In this document: positions 11,186 through 20,743 of the stretch, piece after piece
Layout of the letters: every line of letters starts with the position of its first letter
Position numbering within the stretch: the first letter of the stretch is position 1
Assembly: GCF_026262505.1 (NCBI RefSeq)
Contig: NC_067206.1
Coordinates: forward strand, 2,170,001-2,234,000
Source: Trichomonas vaginalis G3
Lineage: Eukaryota > Parabasalia > Trichomonadida > Trichomonadidae
Direction: 5' to 3'
Length of the DNA: 64,000 nt
The notes under the pieces: generated by a model
What the model was told of the DNA's origin: nothing
Seen by the model: the letters and a program-made list of their open reading frames with translations, nothing else
Database searches by the model: none
Made by a program: the position numbers and the translations under genes

Positions 11186-11604
11186 CTTAAAATCGTAGAC
11201 ATTTTTATACTTATTAATCAACCATTCAAAATCATATTCCTCTGAAAAGTTATTTTATTAAAAATTTAGAATTTTAATAAATATAGAGTTTGAATTTCAT
11301 ACAATACCTATATATTTTCAATAATGGAATTTGAAAACCATTCTCAAAAGTTCTCAGAAAACCTTTTTTTCATTAATTTTAAGAAATCTGAGTATTAAAT
11401 TAAGTGATAAATTTGTTTGACACTACTTTAATTTTTAAATTCAAAAAATTATATGTGCTTCTTAAAATGACTCAAAAAAATTTTATTATAAAATAATATA
11501 TAATATTAAAAATCCCACAACATTTTTTTACTTTACATAATCGTACTTCCTCGACGATTAATTTCCACTCAATTTCTATCATTGACCGAACTTAGCATGC
11601 AACA
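11186..11604. repeat. Duplicated flank of the hairpin array (second copy of ~516-930)
   Basis: The sequence tracks 516-930 with scattered substitutions and small indels. It ends at the same word, TTAGCATGCAACA, after which the copies diverge. Array plus flank was therefore copied as one segment. In copy 1 the homology stops about 70 bases before the coiled-coil gene; here no gene follows. Contains the conserved TACATAATCGTACTTCCTCG word. Confidence 0.8.
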
Positions 11605-12528
11605 TCAAATACCTTTACTTTGTAATAAGAAATATAATTATCACGAAATTACAAATAAATATTGTTTAATATAATTAATAGCAAAATTCTTTTTTATTAT
11701 TTCCCTTAAGACCTTACTTATTAAGTATACGTATAACAAGCTTGTACTGCATGCATTAGTTAATAGAACAAAAGAAAATGAGCTCAAATGAAAAAAATTT
11801 TCATGCTATTTTGGAAATATGCATATTCGAAGTATGAGAGTTGTAAACACTGAGAATTTTAAGCTTTGGTTGATGATAGTCTTTAATTTTTCTTGAAGTA
11901 GTAAATTATTTGATATGAAAATTTAATGGCCAGCATAATCAATCGTGCGTTTCGTTTCTTGATTGAGAAACGATGATTGTGTGCTAATGAATTATTGCGT
12001 CTGACAGGTTATGATTATGGATACCTGAAATTAAGCTTTTATGAGAAACCTCACCGAGCGCCATTTGGCGCCCCTAATGCTGTTTCTATCGGTATGATTA
12101 AGGAGCTTTCTTATGCATTTTCATCACTTGAACTTGAACGCTACAAGATATATGCCCCCCTCCCAATGGGAGGTGGGAGCAAAAATTGAAATGTTTACAT
12201 TGATTTTTGAATACTTTACAAGCACCCCTCCCAGTGGGCGCGGGCGCAAGTGATCGGGTCAAAAAAAATCATAAAAATATTCAAAATTGCGATTTTAATA
12301 TGTGTTTAAGAAGTAAATTTATTAATAACGATATTTCATAGTACAAAATGTGTTCAATCTCTTCGTAAATCATTCAAAAAAATCAAAAGAATTTCCAAAA
12401 TTCAATTTTTTTAGTAAAATTTATATCTTTTTCTATCGTCTCCTCCCCACCAGTGGGAGCCACCGGAGGCGCGGGCGGCGCCGCTGGCGCCAAAAAAGTA
12501 GCGCCCATCGTGCCATGTATATACTGTA
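11605..12528. other. Gene-free DNA with GC-rich palindromic patches
   Basis: No credible gene; the frame at 11977 lacks an ATG. GC-rich islands stand out against AT-rich DNA: GAGCGCCATTTGGCGCC near 12056, CCCTCCCAATGGGAGG near 12158, CCTCCCAGTGGGCGCGGGCG near 12226, and a run from about 12441 with palindromes CCACCAGTGGGAGCCACC and GGCGGCGCCGCTGGCGCC. Confidence 0.6.
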
Positions 12529-12879
12529 ATGACTTGCCATTCCAAGATCGAGATTCAAGAATTTCTTAGGGAAACTTTAATCAATTACAATAAAGGAGAT
12601 GCTGAAAGTTTAAAAAGATGCGTTGAAGGATTTGTAAATTTACGAAAGGATTTTGAAAAATATAGACAAGACTATTTATCAAAAGTACCAGATATGAATA
12701 TATATCATTTTGTCCAGTTCCTGGCACAGCACGGCTTGGCGGGAAAATTACCAAGGGAAGGGGATCGAATAAAATTTGTACTTAATCTGGCTATTCAGCA
12801 GCAGTGGAAGCCAGTATTAAAGAAAAAGTTCCATCATGTAATATTTTGGGGTATTATTATTGTCGTCTGGCGGTTTTAG
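12529..12879 (+). CDS. Hypothetical protein, 116 aa
   Basis: ATG at 12529, directly downstream of a GC-rich palindromic island. Mostly helical and charged (EIQEFLRETLINYNKGDAES), then a hydrophobic end (VIFWGIIIVVWRF) that is encoded largely within a hairpin (12859-12887). The natural end may therefore have been overwritten by the repeat, making this a truncated gene. No recognised family. Confidence 0.45.
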   Translation: MTCHSKIEIQEFLRETLINYNKGDAESLKRCVEGFVNLRKDFEKYRQDYLSKVPDMNIYHFVQFLAQHGLAGKLPREGDRIKFVLNLAIQQQWKPVLKKKFHHVIFWGIIIVVWRF

Positions 12880-12887
12880 ACGACAAT
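12859..12887. repeat. Hairpin with AGACGACAAT arms
   Basis: ATTGTCGTCT (12859-12868) and AGACGACAAT (12878-12887) pair over 10 bp around a GGCGGTTTT loop. The right arm is the same word that heads the tandem repeat at 13029-13131. Confidence 0.7.
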
Positions 12888-13020
12888 GCGAATTTTCAAA
12901 TAATAGGATTTTTAGCCAGATAAAGAGCTACTCCATATATCATGCGTGTTTGCATACTATATACATAGATGGAATTGATGTTCTTCCTTTATTTAGGTAC
13001 CGAAACATGCTTGAAAAATC

Positions 13021-13131
13021 TATTTTTTAGACGACAATGATAATTTTGTCACTTTTCCAGACGACAATAATAATTTGTCACCTTTTTAGACGACAATAAT
13101 AATTTTGTCACTTTTTCCAGACGACAATAAA
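13021..13131 (+). repeat. Tandem ~30-bp repeat carrying Inr-like words upstream of 13154
   Basis: AGACGACAATAATAATTTTGTCAC-type units start at 13029, 13059, 13088 and 13119 (spacing 30, 29, 31). Units 1 and 3 contain TCACT, an Inr match, at 13049 and 13108; unit 2 has TCACC. The last lies 44 bases before the ATG at 13154, so this may be an amplified promoter. The same AGACGACAAT word forms a hairpin at 12859-12887. Confidence 0.75.
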
Positions 13132-13153
13132 ACATCCTCTAATATTTTACAAT

Positions 13154-13585
13154 ATGAAACGGGTTTTCGGAAATCCAGCAATAGAAACAAGTTCCCTCAT
13201 AGATGGCATTAAAAATATCCATCAAATGTCCAAATCTAATGCTAATGTTAATGATATAATGGTATATATTGCTTCAATCGAAAAATGCAATTTGTCCTAT
13301 GTTACTTATTACCATGAAAATGATACTACAATTGTTATTACTTATATCAAAAATAAAACAAAGAACCAAATTCTTCATAAGTGCATTTACATTGAAAATC
13401 AAATCTTCATTTATGACAGATTTAGGAATCTTGAGTTTCGCGATTCTACACTAGATATTAAACAAACAAAAGAGCTTTTTATTCAACCAGATGTTTCCAA
13501 TAATATAACTGAACTCATGTCAGTTGATCTCCAGTTACAACCGGCGGAAATGGATATATTCGAAGAGAATATCTTTTCTTATTAA
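13154..13585 (+). CDS. Hypothetical protein, 143 aa
   Basis: ATG at 13154 after the Inr-bearing tandem repeat. The middle is beta-rich (YVTYYHENDTTIVITYIKNK, IYIENQIFIYDRF), with an acidic tail. No signal peptide, membrane segment or recognised family. Codon use resembles the neighbouring host genes. Confidence 0.55.
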   Translation: MKRVFGNPAIETSSLIDGIKNIHQMSKSNANVNDIMVYIASIEKCNLSYVTYYHENDTTIVITYIKNKTKNQILHKCIYIENQIFIYDRFRNLEFRDSTLDIKQTKELFIQPDVSNNITELMSVDLQLQPAEMDIFEENIFSY

Positions 13586-13956
13586 TCCCAATATACAACT
13601 CACTACTTTTAAGTCAAAAAAATATTTTAATGTCATATTATTTTAGATTATTAATAATAAATGCTATAGATAGTGAAAAGTATATTTTTTATCCAAACAT
13701 GGCATATTGATAAATTTTGTGATTGCTATTTTTTTGTTTTTCTAACTCCAATTATAGGGAATCAACTGATAATCAACAAAGAGTATCTATTTTATTAGAA
13801 AGTTATATGCAAACTCGATTCTTTGTCGCCTGAATTCATAAAACTCTAAAAACGGTTACCTTCACAATTTTTTTGCTATTAATAAAATGCTTTGTTGTTA
13901 TAGTATATAAAAATAACTCTAAGTATTAATTTTGAGAATTATTCAATTTGATTTGA
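13586..13956. other. Intergenic, nothing recognised
   Basis: 371 AT-rich bases between two same-strand genes. No clear Inr element stands next to the downstream ATG. Confidence 0.5.
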
Positions 13957-15117
13957 ATGGAAACACGGACTACTGCGCCTTATCTCGATGATGACAAGGC
14001 GCAGTTTAGAATGAGCTTCGAATTTTTTGATGCTGCATTATCAACATCAGAGATCAAGCCATTGCATTTAAAATTACCCGGAAAGCGAAATACACCAAAA
14101 ATCTTTCGTTCGCCAGATAAAAGATATTCGTCTAGTGCACCACTTAATAGTTTAATCAATCAAAATTCTCAAGATAAGTATGAAGATGCAAAAGATAGCG
14201 TAAATAGAATTTCTTTATCTGAAACATCAGATAAGCTTGCAGCAAGACCGAGAAATAGGAAGCAGTCATCAATGCTTAACAAATCAACAGAATTATTCAA
14301 TACAGGAACTCATTCATCTTTTTCGAGGGAGAAATTCCAAAGTACTGAGATTTTGACACCTCCAAAGGAATCGTTGCTTGGTAAATCACAATCCCAAGAG
14401 ACTATTGATAAAAATTTCGATCCTTTTTCTGACGGAAAAGAACTTACATTTTCAGGTTTGTACTTTCTACCATGCAGTCCTAAGCAGACCATCAATATGA
14501 CATTCAAAATTAATGATGATGGACGCAGTTCTATCATATATTCTTTGTTTCTTCCAGCGGATCTTGATAAAATACAGAGATTAAGCGCTCATGTATATGG
14601 AGGGAATAGAGGTGCAAGAATTGAATTGTTTTTTGGAGATAAAATGATCGGGGAATTAAGATATAACGCTTTGAAAAAATATCAGAATGTTTGCATGACG
14701 GGACTATCACCACCAGCAGAAATATGCGCTATACTACTTAATTCAAACCCAAAACTCCAATATTTTGATCTGGTCATCCCAGCATTAAAAAAAATCAACG
14801 GCCGATATCAATCTTTCTGCGTAGACATTCGGGAGGATTCAATGCTAGTTGAATATGTATCGCGAATGGCAAAAGAATCAATAAGAATGAAAATGAGACT
14901 TCCAACTCAGGTTGGAGATACTTATGACACAACATTTGACGGAAAACTATCATTACCGGGAGCAAATAACTTTATTCTTTACCATGAATCTAACCACAAA
15001 AGAGATGTGATGACTTTTGGAAAATTTGATGACACAACATATAATATTGTATGCGGTTACCCATTGTCACCAATCCAAGCGTTTGCAGCAGCTATTGCAG
15101 CATCACTACCTTCATAA
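13957..15117 (+). CDS. Tubby-like protein
   Basis: 386 aa. Residues 1-~155 are polar and low-complexity, probably disordered (many S, K, N). From ~160 a Tubby C-terminal beta-barrel-type domain follows: strand-rich segments, GNRGARIELFFGD near 212, and the family's hallmark end, NFILYHESNHKRDVMTFGKF near 343 leading to YNIVCGYPLSPIQAFAAAIA near the C-terminus. Tubby domains bind phosphoinositides such as PI(4,5)P2 and act as membrane-trafficking adaptors, often for cilia; trichomonads are flagellated. The domain is shorter than the ~270 residues of animal TUB, so strands may be missing. Confidence 0.8.
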   Translation: METRTTAPYLDDDKAQFRMSFEFFDAALSTSEIKPLHLKLPGKRNTPKIFRSPDKRYSSSAPLNSLINQNSQDKYEDAKDSVNRISLSETSDKLAARPRNRKQSSMLNKSTELFNTGTHSSFSREKFQSTEILTPPKESLLGKSQSQETIDKNFDPFSDGKELTFSGLYFLPCSPKQTINMTFKINDDGRSSIIYSLFLPADLDKIQRLSAHVYGGNRGARIELFFGDKMIGELRYNALKKYQNVCMTGLSPPAEICAILLNSNPKLQYFDLVIPALKKINGRYQSFCVDIREDSMLVEYVSRMAKESIRMKMRLPTQVGDTYDTTFDGKLSLPGANNFILYHESNHKRDVMTFGKFDDTTYNIVCGYPLSPIQAFAAAIAASLPS

Positions 15118-15438
15118 ATTTTTGTTTGTATTTGTTTATATATATATTTGTTTTGTATTGCTTTGTATATAAAGTTTGTATGTATTTGTATTATCTATTT
15201 GCTTGCAGTATGTCCTCAGATTCATCATTTTTGATATCAGATATTTTTTGTTTTGTAAGTTACAAAGAATTTAATCTGAAAAATACATTATACACAACAT
15301 GTTTGGATTATATGAATATAAATAAAGCCAATAATTTTAGCCAGCTTTTCCTAAGGTTCATTGTATTTTGTGTTGATCTGCTTATTCCGTATTGCATACT
15401 TTAATATTTTAAACAAAATTTTATAAATTTTTCATTTT

Positions 15439-15443
15439 TCATT
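15439..15443 (+). promoter_or_regulatory. Inr-like initiator for gene 15454-17514
   Basis: TCATT, A(+1) at 15441, 13 bases before ATG. A second TCATT at 15432 could give an alternative start. Confidence 0.6.
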
Positions 15444-15453
15444 TGATCGCTTG

Positions 15454-17514
15454 ATGGAAGAAGAACTTGAACTCTACCACTTTCTTAAAAAACACGTTCC
15501 TCAAACATCGAATGAATCTATAGTTGAATTTATGGAGAATGTTGAAGCAAAAAGGGAAAAATTAGTTAGAATTCATCGAATAATTACCATTTCTCCTTTT
15601 CTTACATCTAAAATCTCATTCGAAGGACTTATTCCACAACTCCATTATCTTCCATCATTCATTTTCCGTCCACAAGAAGTAATTCCGCCTAAAATTTCCC
15701 CTCAAATTTTACAACAAGTCGCACAACTATACCAAATGGTTCAACAAGATGCATCAAACTTATTTCAAGCAGTTCTTAAGCTAAAAGGAACAACTTCTTT
15801 TTATTTTTTAATTCAATCTTCAATTCCATCAATATACGGTTTCTTCTCTTCGAAAGAGCACATTCAACTTGCATTCCCCTTCTATGTTAATGCCGTTTCG
15901 ATCGAAGACAAATCAATCGCAACAGAAATTTTACTTCCATTTTTCAGAACTCCATGCATGTATAGATTTTACGAAAGCTCAGTTTTCTCACTTTCAGAGA
16001 GAATGCGCTCAGAAACTAGGTTCAAAAAAGGAAAATTACCTGATTCAATTTTATTATACTACCAACAGATATTACTACAGGCCATCGACTCATCCCTCCC
16101 ATTACTTACACAATCCCACACAACATTGCTTAAAATGATGCTCCAACAATGGGGAGAAACAGATTTTATTAATTTTTTCATCAACACATTACTATATGAG
16201 TTTTCTGCAACATGGTTTCAGAATAATTCGCTTGAACTACGCATCCCAATACTCAGATCCATTTTTGATCTTATAATTAACGATGAAAAAATCAAATCCG
16301 AAATTTGCGAGAAAGTTCAAGCGAATACCTCAAACCTAGAGCTCCCCAATAACTATATATCATTTGGCCACCAGTATATCCTCATTCTGACCACCAGCGC
16401 CGATTTTGTCACTGTTTTGAATGCATACTCCCAAGTAAAATCGATTCCCATGAGTATAATCAACGCCAAAGCAGACATAACCAACAATTTCCATCTCTTC
16501 TGGGTAAAAATTTTCTACCGTAGAAATATTCCCCAAATCCAGATCAACAGACCCATTGTTTTCTCCCAAACATACAAGATGCCAGAGGGAGCGAGCGACT
16601 ACGAGAGAATCTTCCTCCATCTCGAATCCCAAACGAATGATCCGTACGACCAGCTGATCAACTCGAAGGAACTAGGTTTTGTGAGCAATGATGTACGCGA
16701 ATACATTTTGAGGCGTACGATATCGTACCAGGTCTCTCAATCCCGCAAATTTGAGAGGATGATGGAGTTCCGGCTTTGTTCCAAGCAGCTAGACCGATGG
16801 ATTGAGATATCTGAGGCAGGACTCCGCCTATCCATCACGCAAATAGCAGAAAAAGCCGCAAACATGGCATTCGAAAGGGGATATAAGTACATGAACTTTG
16901 CATTTCGAAAAGCATCGACCATGTTTGACGAGAGGCTTCTCCGGCAGATGCAGTTCCTTGTTCTAGCACAAAGTTACTTCTCTAAGTACATCAGCGGCCT
17001 GGAAAAGGACATAAACAAAGTAAACGACTGGTGGTTCAACCTCCTGCAGCAGAAGAACACGGCTCTGGATGATATATACATAGAGTTCACCACAAAGTCT
17101 GCGAATGGCCTGTTCTGGGAGTGCGTTGAGGTTTTGCAGACGATTTCTTTGGAAGATTTCAAGATTTCGTTTAGAAATATAATGAGAGTTGTAAGAAATA
17201 TCGACCAAATTGCTACAACGCACTCACATGAGAGAGAAATCATGAAAACAAGGAGTTTGCTTGAAAAAGCGGTGATTTTGGGAAAATCTTTCAATTTGTT
17301 ATCGATTTACTTGGCCATTGGACCGATTTGCATGGATAACCAGGCATTTAAAGACCTCTGCACTGAAGAGGAACAGAGATACTGGGTTATTTTCGAGGCT
17401 TTGATTTTCACTTTACTGAACAACGAAACAGAGATGTACACGATAATTTCTAAGGTACAAGAAAAACTTAGAAACATAGAAAAGGATGGAGATGATTCAA
17501 TTGAAGAAAATTAA
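15454..17514 (+). CDS. Large helical protein, 686 aa, function unknown
   Basis: The start is taken at the ATG at 15454, just behind the Inr. Helix-rich throughout, with no signal peptide and no clear membrane segment. A central region (~110-260: FYFLIQSSIPSIYGFFSSKE, EILLPFFRTPCMYRFYESSV) looks like an alpha-solenoid or helical-bundle regulatory domain reminiscent of trichomonad GAP/GEF-type proteins, but I see no defining motif. The C-terminal half has charged helices (SRKFERMMEFRLCSKQ). GC content rises in 16350-17150 relative to the ends. A role in small-GTPase regulation is only a guess from the neighbouring VPS9-like gene. Confidence 0.75.
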   Translation: MEEELELYHFLKKHVPQTSNESIVEFMENVEAKREKLVRIHRIITISPFLTSKISFEGLIPQLHYLPSFIFRPQEVIPPKISPQILQQVAQLYQMVQQDASNLFQAVLKLKGTTSFYFLIQSSIPSIYGFFSSKEHIQLAFPFYVNAVSIEDKSIATEILLPFFRTPCMYRFYESSVFSLSERMRSETRFKKGKLPDSILLYYQQILLQAIDSSLPLLTQSHTTLLKMMLQQWGETDFINFFINTLLYEFSATWFQNNSLELRIPILRSIFDLIINDEKIKSEICEKVQANTSNLELPNNYISFGHQYILILTTSADFVTVLNAYSQVKSIPMSIINAKADITNNFHLFWVKIFYRRNIPQIQINRPIVFSQTYKMPEGASDYERIFLHLESQTNDPYDQLINSKELGFVSNDVREYILRRTISYQVSQSRKFERMMEFRLCSKQLDRWIEISEAGLRLSITQIAEKAANMAFERGYKYMNFAFRKASTMFDERLLRQMQFLVLAQSYFSKYISGLEKDINKVNDWWFNLLQQKNTALDDIYIEFTTKSANGLFWECVEVLQTISLEDFKISFRNIMRVVRNIDQIATTHSHEREIMKTRSLLEKAVILGKSFNLLSIYLAIGPICMDNQAFKDLCTEEEQRYWVIFEALIFTLLNNETEMYTIISKVQEKLRNIEKDGDDSIEEN

Positions 17515-17606
17515 TCCAAAATATTGTTTATTTTGTATTTTTATATTGATAAATAGAGTGTTTTAACTTTCTGATTTAAAAATACTTAAATTTATACTTT
17601 TTGGTA

Positions 17607-19201
17607 TTTTTGTCACTTTTCACGATCATTTTTTTAATGGAAAATTTTGTTTCGATTTCGGTTCTAAATACGCATCAGCTCTTTCATAAACATCGGGAAA
17701 AGCAATATTGCTGATAAATGACCAGTAATTGGACTTTTTCTTATTCAGCAACTTTCACTTACGACGTCAGACACAAAGATTACCAAATTTTACATTCATA
17801 TGGAATTGAAATATATTATAAAATTGATGGAGGCGGTCAAAGTTATCTTTTTTCAAGATCAAATGGTGTTTGGACCATTGGTGAGTTTGAGTTTAAGTTA
17901 CTTTACGAAAACGTTGAAAGCAGTGACTACATCAACATCATATATGATGTCACAAACAAAGGAACTAGATCTCACTCACTTGGTATTTCATCTTATGCAG
18001 GACTTTATATTGATAACCACGGAACTAGCACTGTCATTAATCCGCTTGAAGGAAATTTCGGATTTGAAGGAATCTACAATGATCATTCAGCGAAATTCAT
18101 CCTTCGAGGAACAGAAAGAGTCACTGATGTTGATACAATTTTTTATTATAGAACTAACAGTGATTCTACTCTTGGTAATTTATGGAAAAATCGAAGTAGT
18201 TATGATACTAAACCAGTTGGAATTGATTCATGGTTTGCATTTAGTTGGCAAAACAGAAATTTTGAACCACAAGAAGAGAAAAAGTTTTCATTTTTGATTG
18301 GAAGAGGAGAATACATCGACAACTACAAAATAACACTGAAAACACCAGTCAAAGATTTCTATCCTCTTATATCAGCAATTCGAAACGAAGTCAGTGTCAG
18401 TTCAGTGAAAGAAGGCGTCAAAGTTGAATTGTTCCGAAGTACAGACGGTGTCAACGAAGAAAAGATTGACTCATTCACTGACAACGGCTCTTCACGCGAG
18501 ATCATCGACTCTGCTCCAAACATCCCATCTAGTGGCTGGCACACAATCAAATACCATCTGACTTCAGACAAGTTCCCCCCTGTCTACTATTCGTTCAGAG
18601 TTTTGTCGACTGATAAACCAGAACTAGAAGTTGAAGGAGATGTCAAAACTGAGTACTTTGCAAACGAAGTTTTCCCTTTGAAGGTAACAATTTATGACGA
18701 TTCGACTGTTTTTCTGATAACAAGAGAAGATGACACGGTTTTAGAGAACGAAAAAGTCATTTGTAATGGTGAATCTATTACCAAAACTATAAACATAACA
18801 ATTCCCAATGACCGAGTTGACACTGTCCATGTGTTTAGGATTAGACTGAGGGATGAGTTCAATATCGAGTCTGATGAATTCAGTTTCACGTACAAAGTTG
18901 TTGAGGTTCGCCCTGACATTGTCTTATCCAGAGCTCTGAGACTTTATTATAATGTTTTGTCTTCTATTGAAGTATCAGGAAGATTCAGGAATTTCCTTGG
19001 TCCGACAGAACTTTGTTTGTTTACTTCTATCAATGGAAGTTCTCCTTCAAATCAAAAGTGTGAAAGTGTTTCAGACAATCAGTTTCACGATTTCCGATTC
19101 TACTACAAAATCACATCCTCCATTGATAGTATTAACAATCTTACCATTTATTGCCTTAACTCAGATCAAACGAAATCAAATGTTATCTTTCATGAATTTG
19201 G
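17607..19201. repeat. Inverted duplication, copy A (1.59 kb)
   Basis: Nearly identical to the reverse complement of 28101-29694, starting at TTTTGTCACTTTTCACG and ending at TTTCATGAATTTGG. Only about ten substitutions are apparent. It contains the whole upstream region and almost all of a coding sequence, so the copy is recent. Confidence 0.93.
17613..17617 (+). promoter_or_regulatory. Inr-like initiator inside the duplication
   Basis: TCACT at 17613, in both copies. It lies ~100 bases before the ATG at 17718 but only 22 bases before an upstream ATG at 17637. That upstream ATG opens 25 codons in the same frame and then meets TGA TAA. Confidence 0.45.
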
Positions 19202-19307
19202 TGTCGTATCTAGAATTTTCTTAATCAATCATCAAACTTGTTACAAATCATATTTTTCTTTTAATGGATATTCTGTATTATATATTTTGATAAATGTTAA
19301 AAAATAA
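17718..19307 (+). CDS. Beta-rich surface-type protein, copy A, 529 aa
   Basis: ATG at 17718. Strand-rich with repeated Ig/cadherin-like spacing (PELEVEGDVKTEYFANEVFP, FRIRLRDEFNIESDEFSFTY) and several N-glycosylation sequons, as in large secreted or surface proteins; no signal peptide is seen. An in-frame upstream ATG at 17637 is separated by TGA TAA, in both copies, so the N-terminus may be eroded. The last ~33 residues (after EFG) lie outside the duplicated block, are hydrophobic and differ from copy B. At least one copy is therefore 3'-truncated and ends in foreign sequence. Function unknown. Confidence 0.65.
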   Translation: MTSNWTFSYSATFTYDVRHKDYQILHSYGIEIYYKIDGGGQSYLFSRSNGVWTIGEFEFKLLYENVESSDYINIIYDVTNKGTRSHSLGISSYAGLYIDNHGTSTVINPLEGNFGFEGIYNDHSAKFILRGTERVTDVDTIFYYRTNSDSTLGNLWKNRSSYDTKPVGIDSWFAFSWQNRNFEPQEEKKFSFLIGRGEYIDNYKITLKTPVKDFYPLISAIRNEVSVSSVKEGVKVELFRSTDGVNEEKIDSFTDNGSSREIIDSAPNIPSSGWHTIKYHLTSDKFPPVYYSFRVLSTDKPELEVEGDVKTEYFANEVFPLKVTIYDDSTVFLITREDDTVLENEKVICNGESITKTINITIPNDRVDTVHVFRIRLRDEFNIESDEFSFTYKVVEVRPDIVLSRALRLYYNVLSSIEVSGRFRNFLGPTELCLFTSINGSSPSNQKCESVSDNQFHDFRFYYKITSSIDSINNLTIYCLNSDQTKSNVIFHEFGVVSRIFLINHQTCYKSYFSFNGYSVLYILINVKK

Positions 19308-19450
19308 AATTACAAAGCAGGCATCGCTTTGCCTGTTTTTATTATACTAACATTAACTAAGTTTTTCATAAAAATTTTTTTCCCATGAATAAAGAGATTT
19401 CGTAAATTTATTTCAGTCTAGAAATTTTTGTCACTTTTTTGTAATTCGAG

Positions 19451-20743
19451 ATAGTTGGAATTAAAACCACACCTAAGACATTAATTAGACATACAACTTT
19501 CTTTTTAATCTTCACAATCATTAATTTTCTGGTGTTTTACATAAGATCAAATACAGTTCCTTCTTGTTTTGAGTTAATTTATGATTTTCAAAATGTATTT
19601 GACCAAATCTTCTATGATGACTTAGCTCTCAGTTTCATTAGTGAACATCAAATCGTTAACTTCAAGTCTTCTTCAAATATAACTAACCAATTGCGCTCAA
19701 ATCTTGATTTGTCAAAAGGAGTCACTTTTTATGCTGTTTCCACATTCAGTGAAATCGACACGATTGTCCATATTAAGAATTGCTGTGTCTCTTCTACCGC
19801 AGAAATCCTAGCAGAAGGGCATTTCCTAACATTCAGAAACAAAGAAAAACTCGGAGACCAAAAAATTGTAAAAAATATTACAAAAACATGTGACAAAATT
19901 TTATGCTTTAATAACAACTGCCAGACAATATACGGACACTTCATTTACGATTTCTTGGCATCACTAGTTATCGTACCAAAAGAACTACTGAACGGAGCCA
20001 AAGTTTTAACAACTTTCAATGAAGAAAAAAGTAAAGAATTTTTGTCACTTTTTGGATTTAATTCAAGTGACTTAATTTATGAAGAAAATGGATATGTCTT
20101 CTGCAATGACTTATATTATGTGAAGAATTTTGTTCCATTTCTTGGCAAACTAGTATATTCTGTTCCATTATTATCCAAAATTTTAAAACAAAAATTAAAA
20201 CTAAATAAAATCAAACCAACAAGGATAAATTTTCTAAACAGAATCAATTATCCGAGAGTGCTGACGAATATCAATGAAATCATAAAATTAGGAATGAAGA
20301 AATACCCAAAGTATGTATGGAAAGAAATCGATTGCATGGAGAAGAGATTGTCTGTTTTTGCAAAAGAAATTTCTACGTCATTAGTTTTAGTTACTACAGC
20401 TGGCTCCGGAACAGCAAATTTTGTATTCATGCATGAGAAGACAGGAGTAATCATTGCTGCTCCAAATGTCAATGAATGGTCAGTCATCTCAACTGTTTCA
20501 CTAAATCTATTTATGATTTACTACAAACAGTCATCGCTAGGTTTCTGGGAGGCCCAGGATATCCAGATCAGTTATAATCCTTTCTTTAACCACTTCGAAA
20601 ATATTTTGTATGCAGTTAAACACGGAAAATGGGATTCCTTATCTACAGACTATCAACCATTTTTAGATTTGGCAGATGTTGAAATGAAACTCGAATATAA
20701 ACTCAGAGAAACCGAAGTCAAAATGTCCGATATTTATAATTAA
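19451..20743 (+). pseudogene. GT61/DUF563-like glycosyltransferase lacking an ATG
   Basis: The frame is open from 19445 to the stop at 20743. It includes an N-terminal signal-anchor-like segment (TTFFLIFTIINFLVFYI), but there is no ATG before the transferase domain. An Inr (TCACT) sits near 19433, and an ATA codon at 19451 occupies the position expected for the start. The domain matches the DUF563 layout of 5582-6823: IYGHFIYDFLASLVIVPKEL near residue 160, RINFLNR near 260, VTTAGSGTANFVFMHEKTG near 315. Either the start codon was lost (pseudogene), or initiation is non-AUG or downstream. Closest to a Golgi type II transferase. Confidence 0.6.

Noticed and set aside
11977-12189. 70-codon frame
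   Set aside because: No ATG; overlaps GC-rich palindromes.
15051-15404. Hydrophobic 117-codon frame after the Tubby-like gene
   Set aside because: Begins inside the Tubby-like gene in another frame and consists of T-rich DNA translating to F/Y/C/L.
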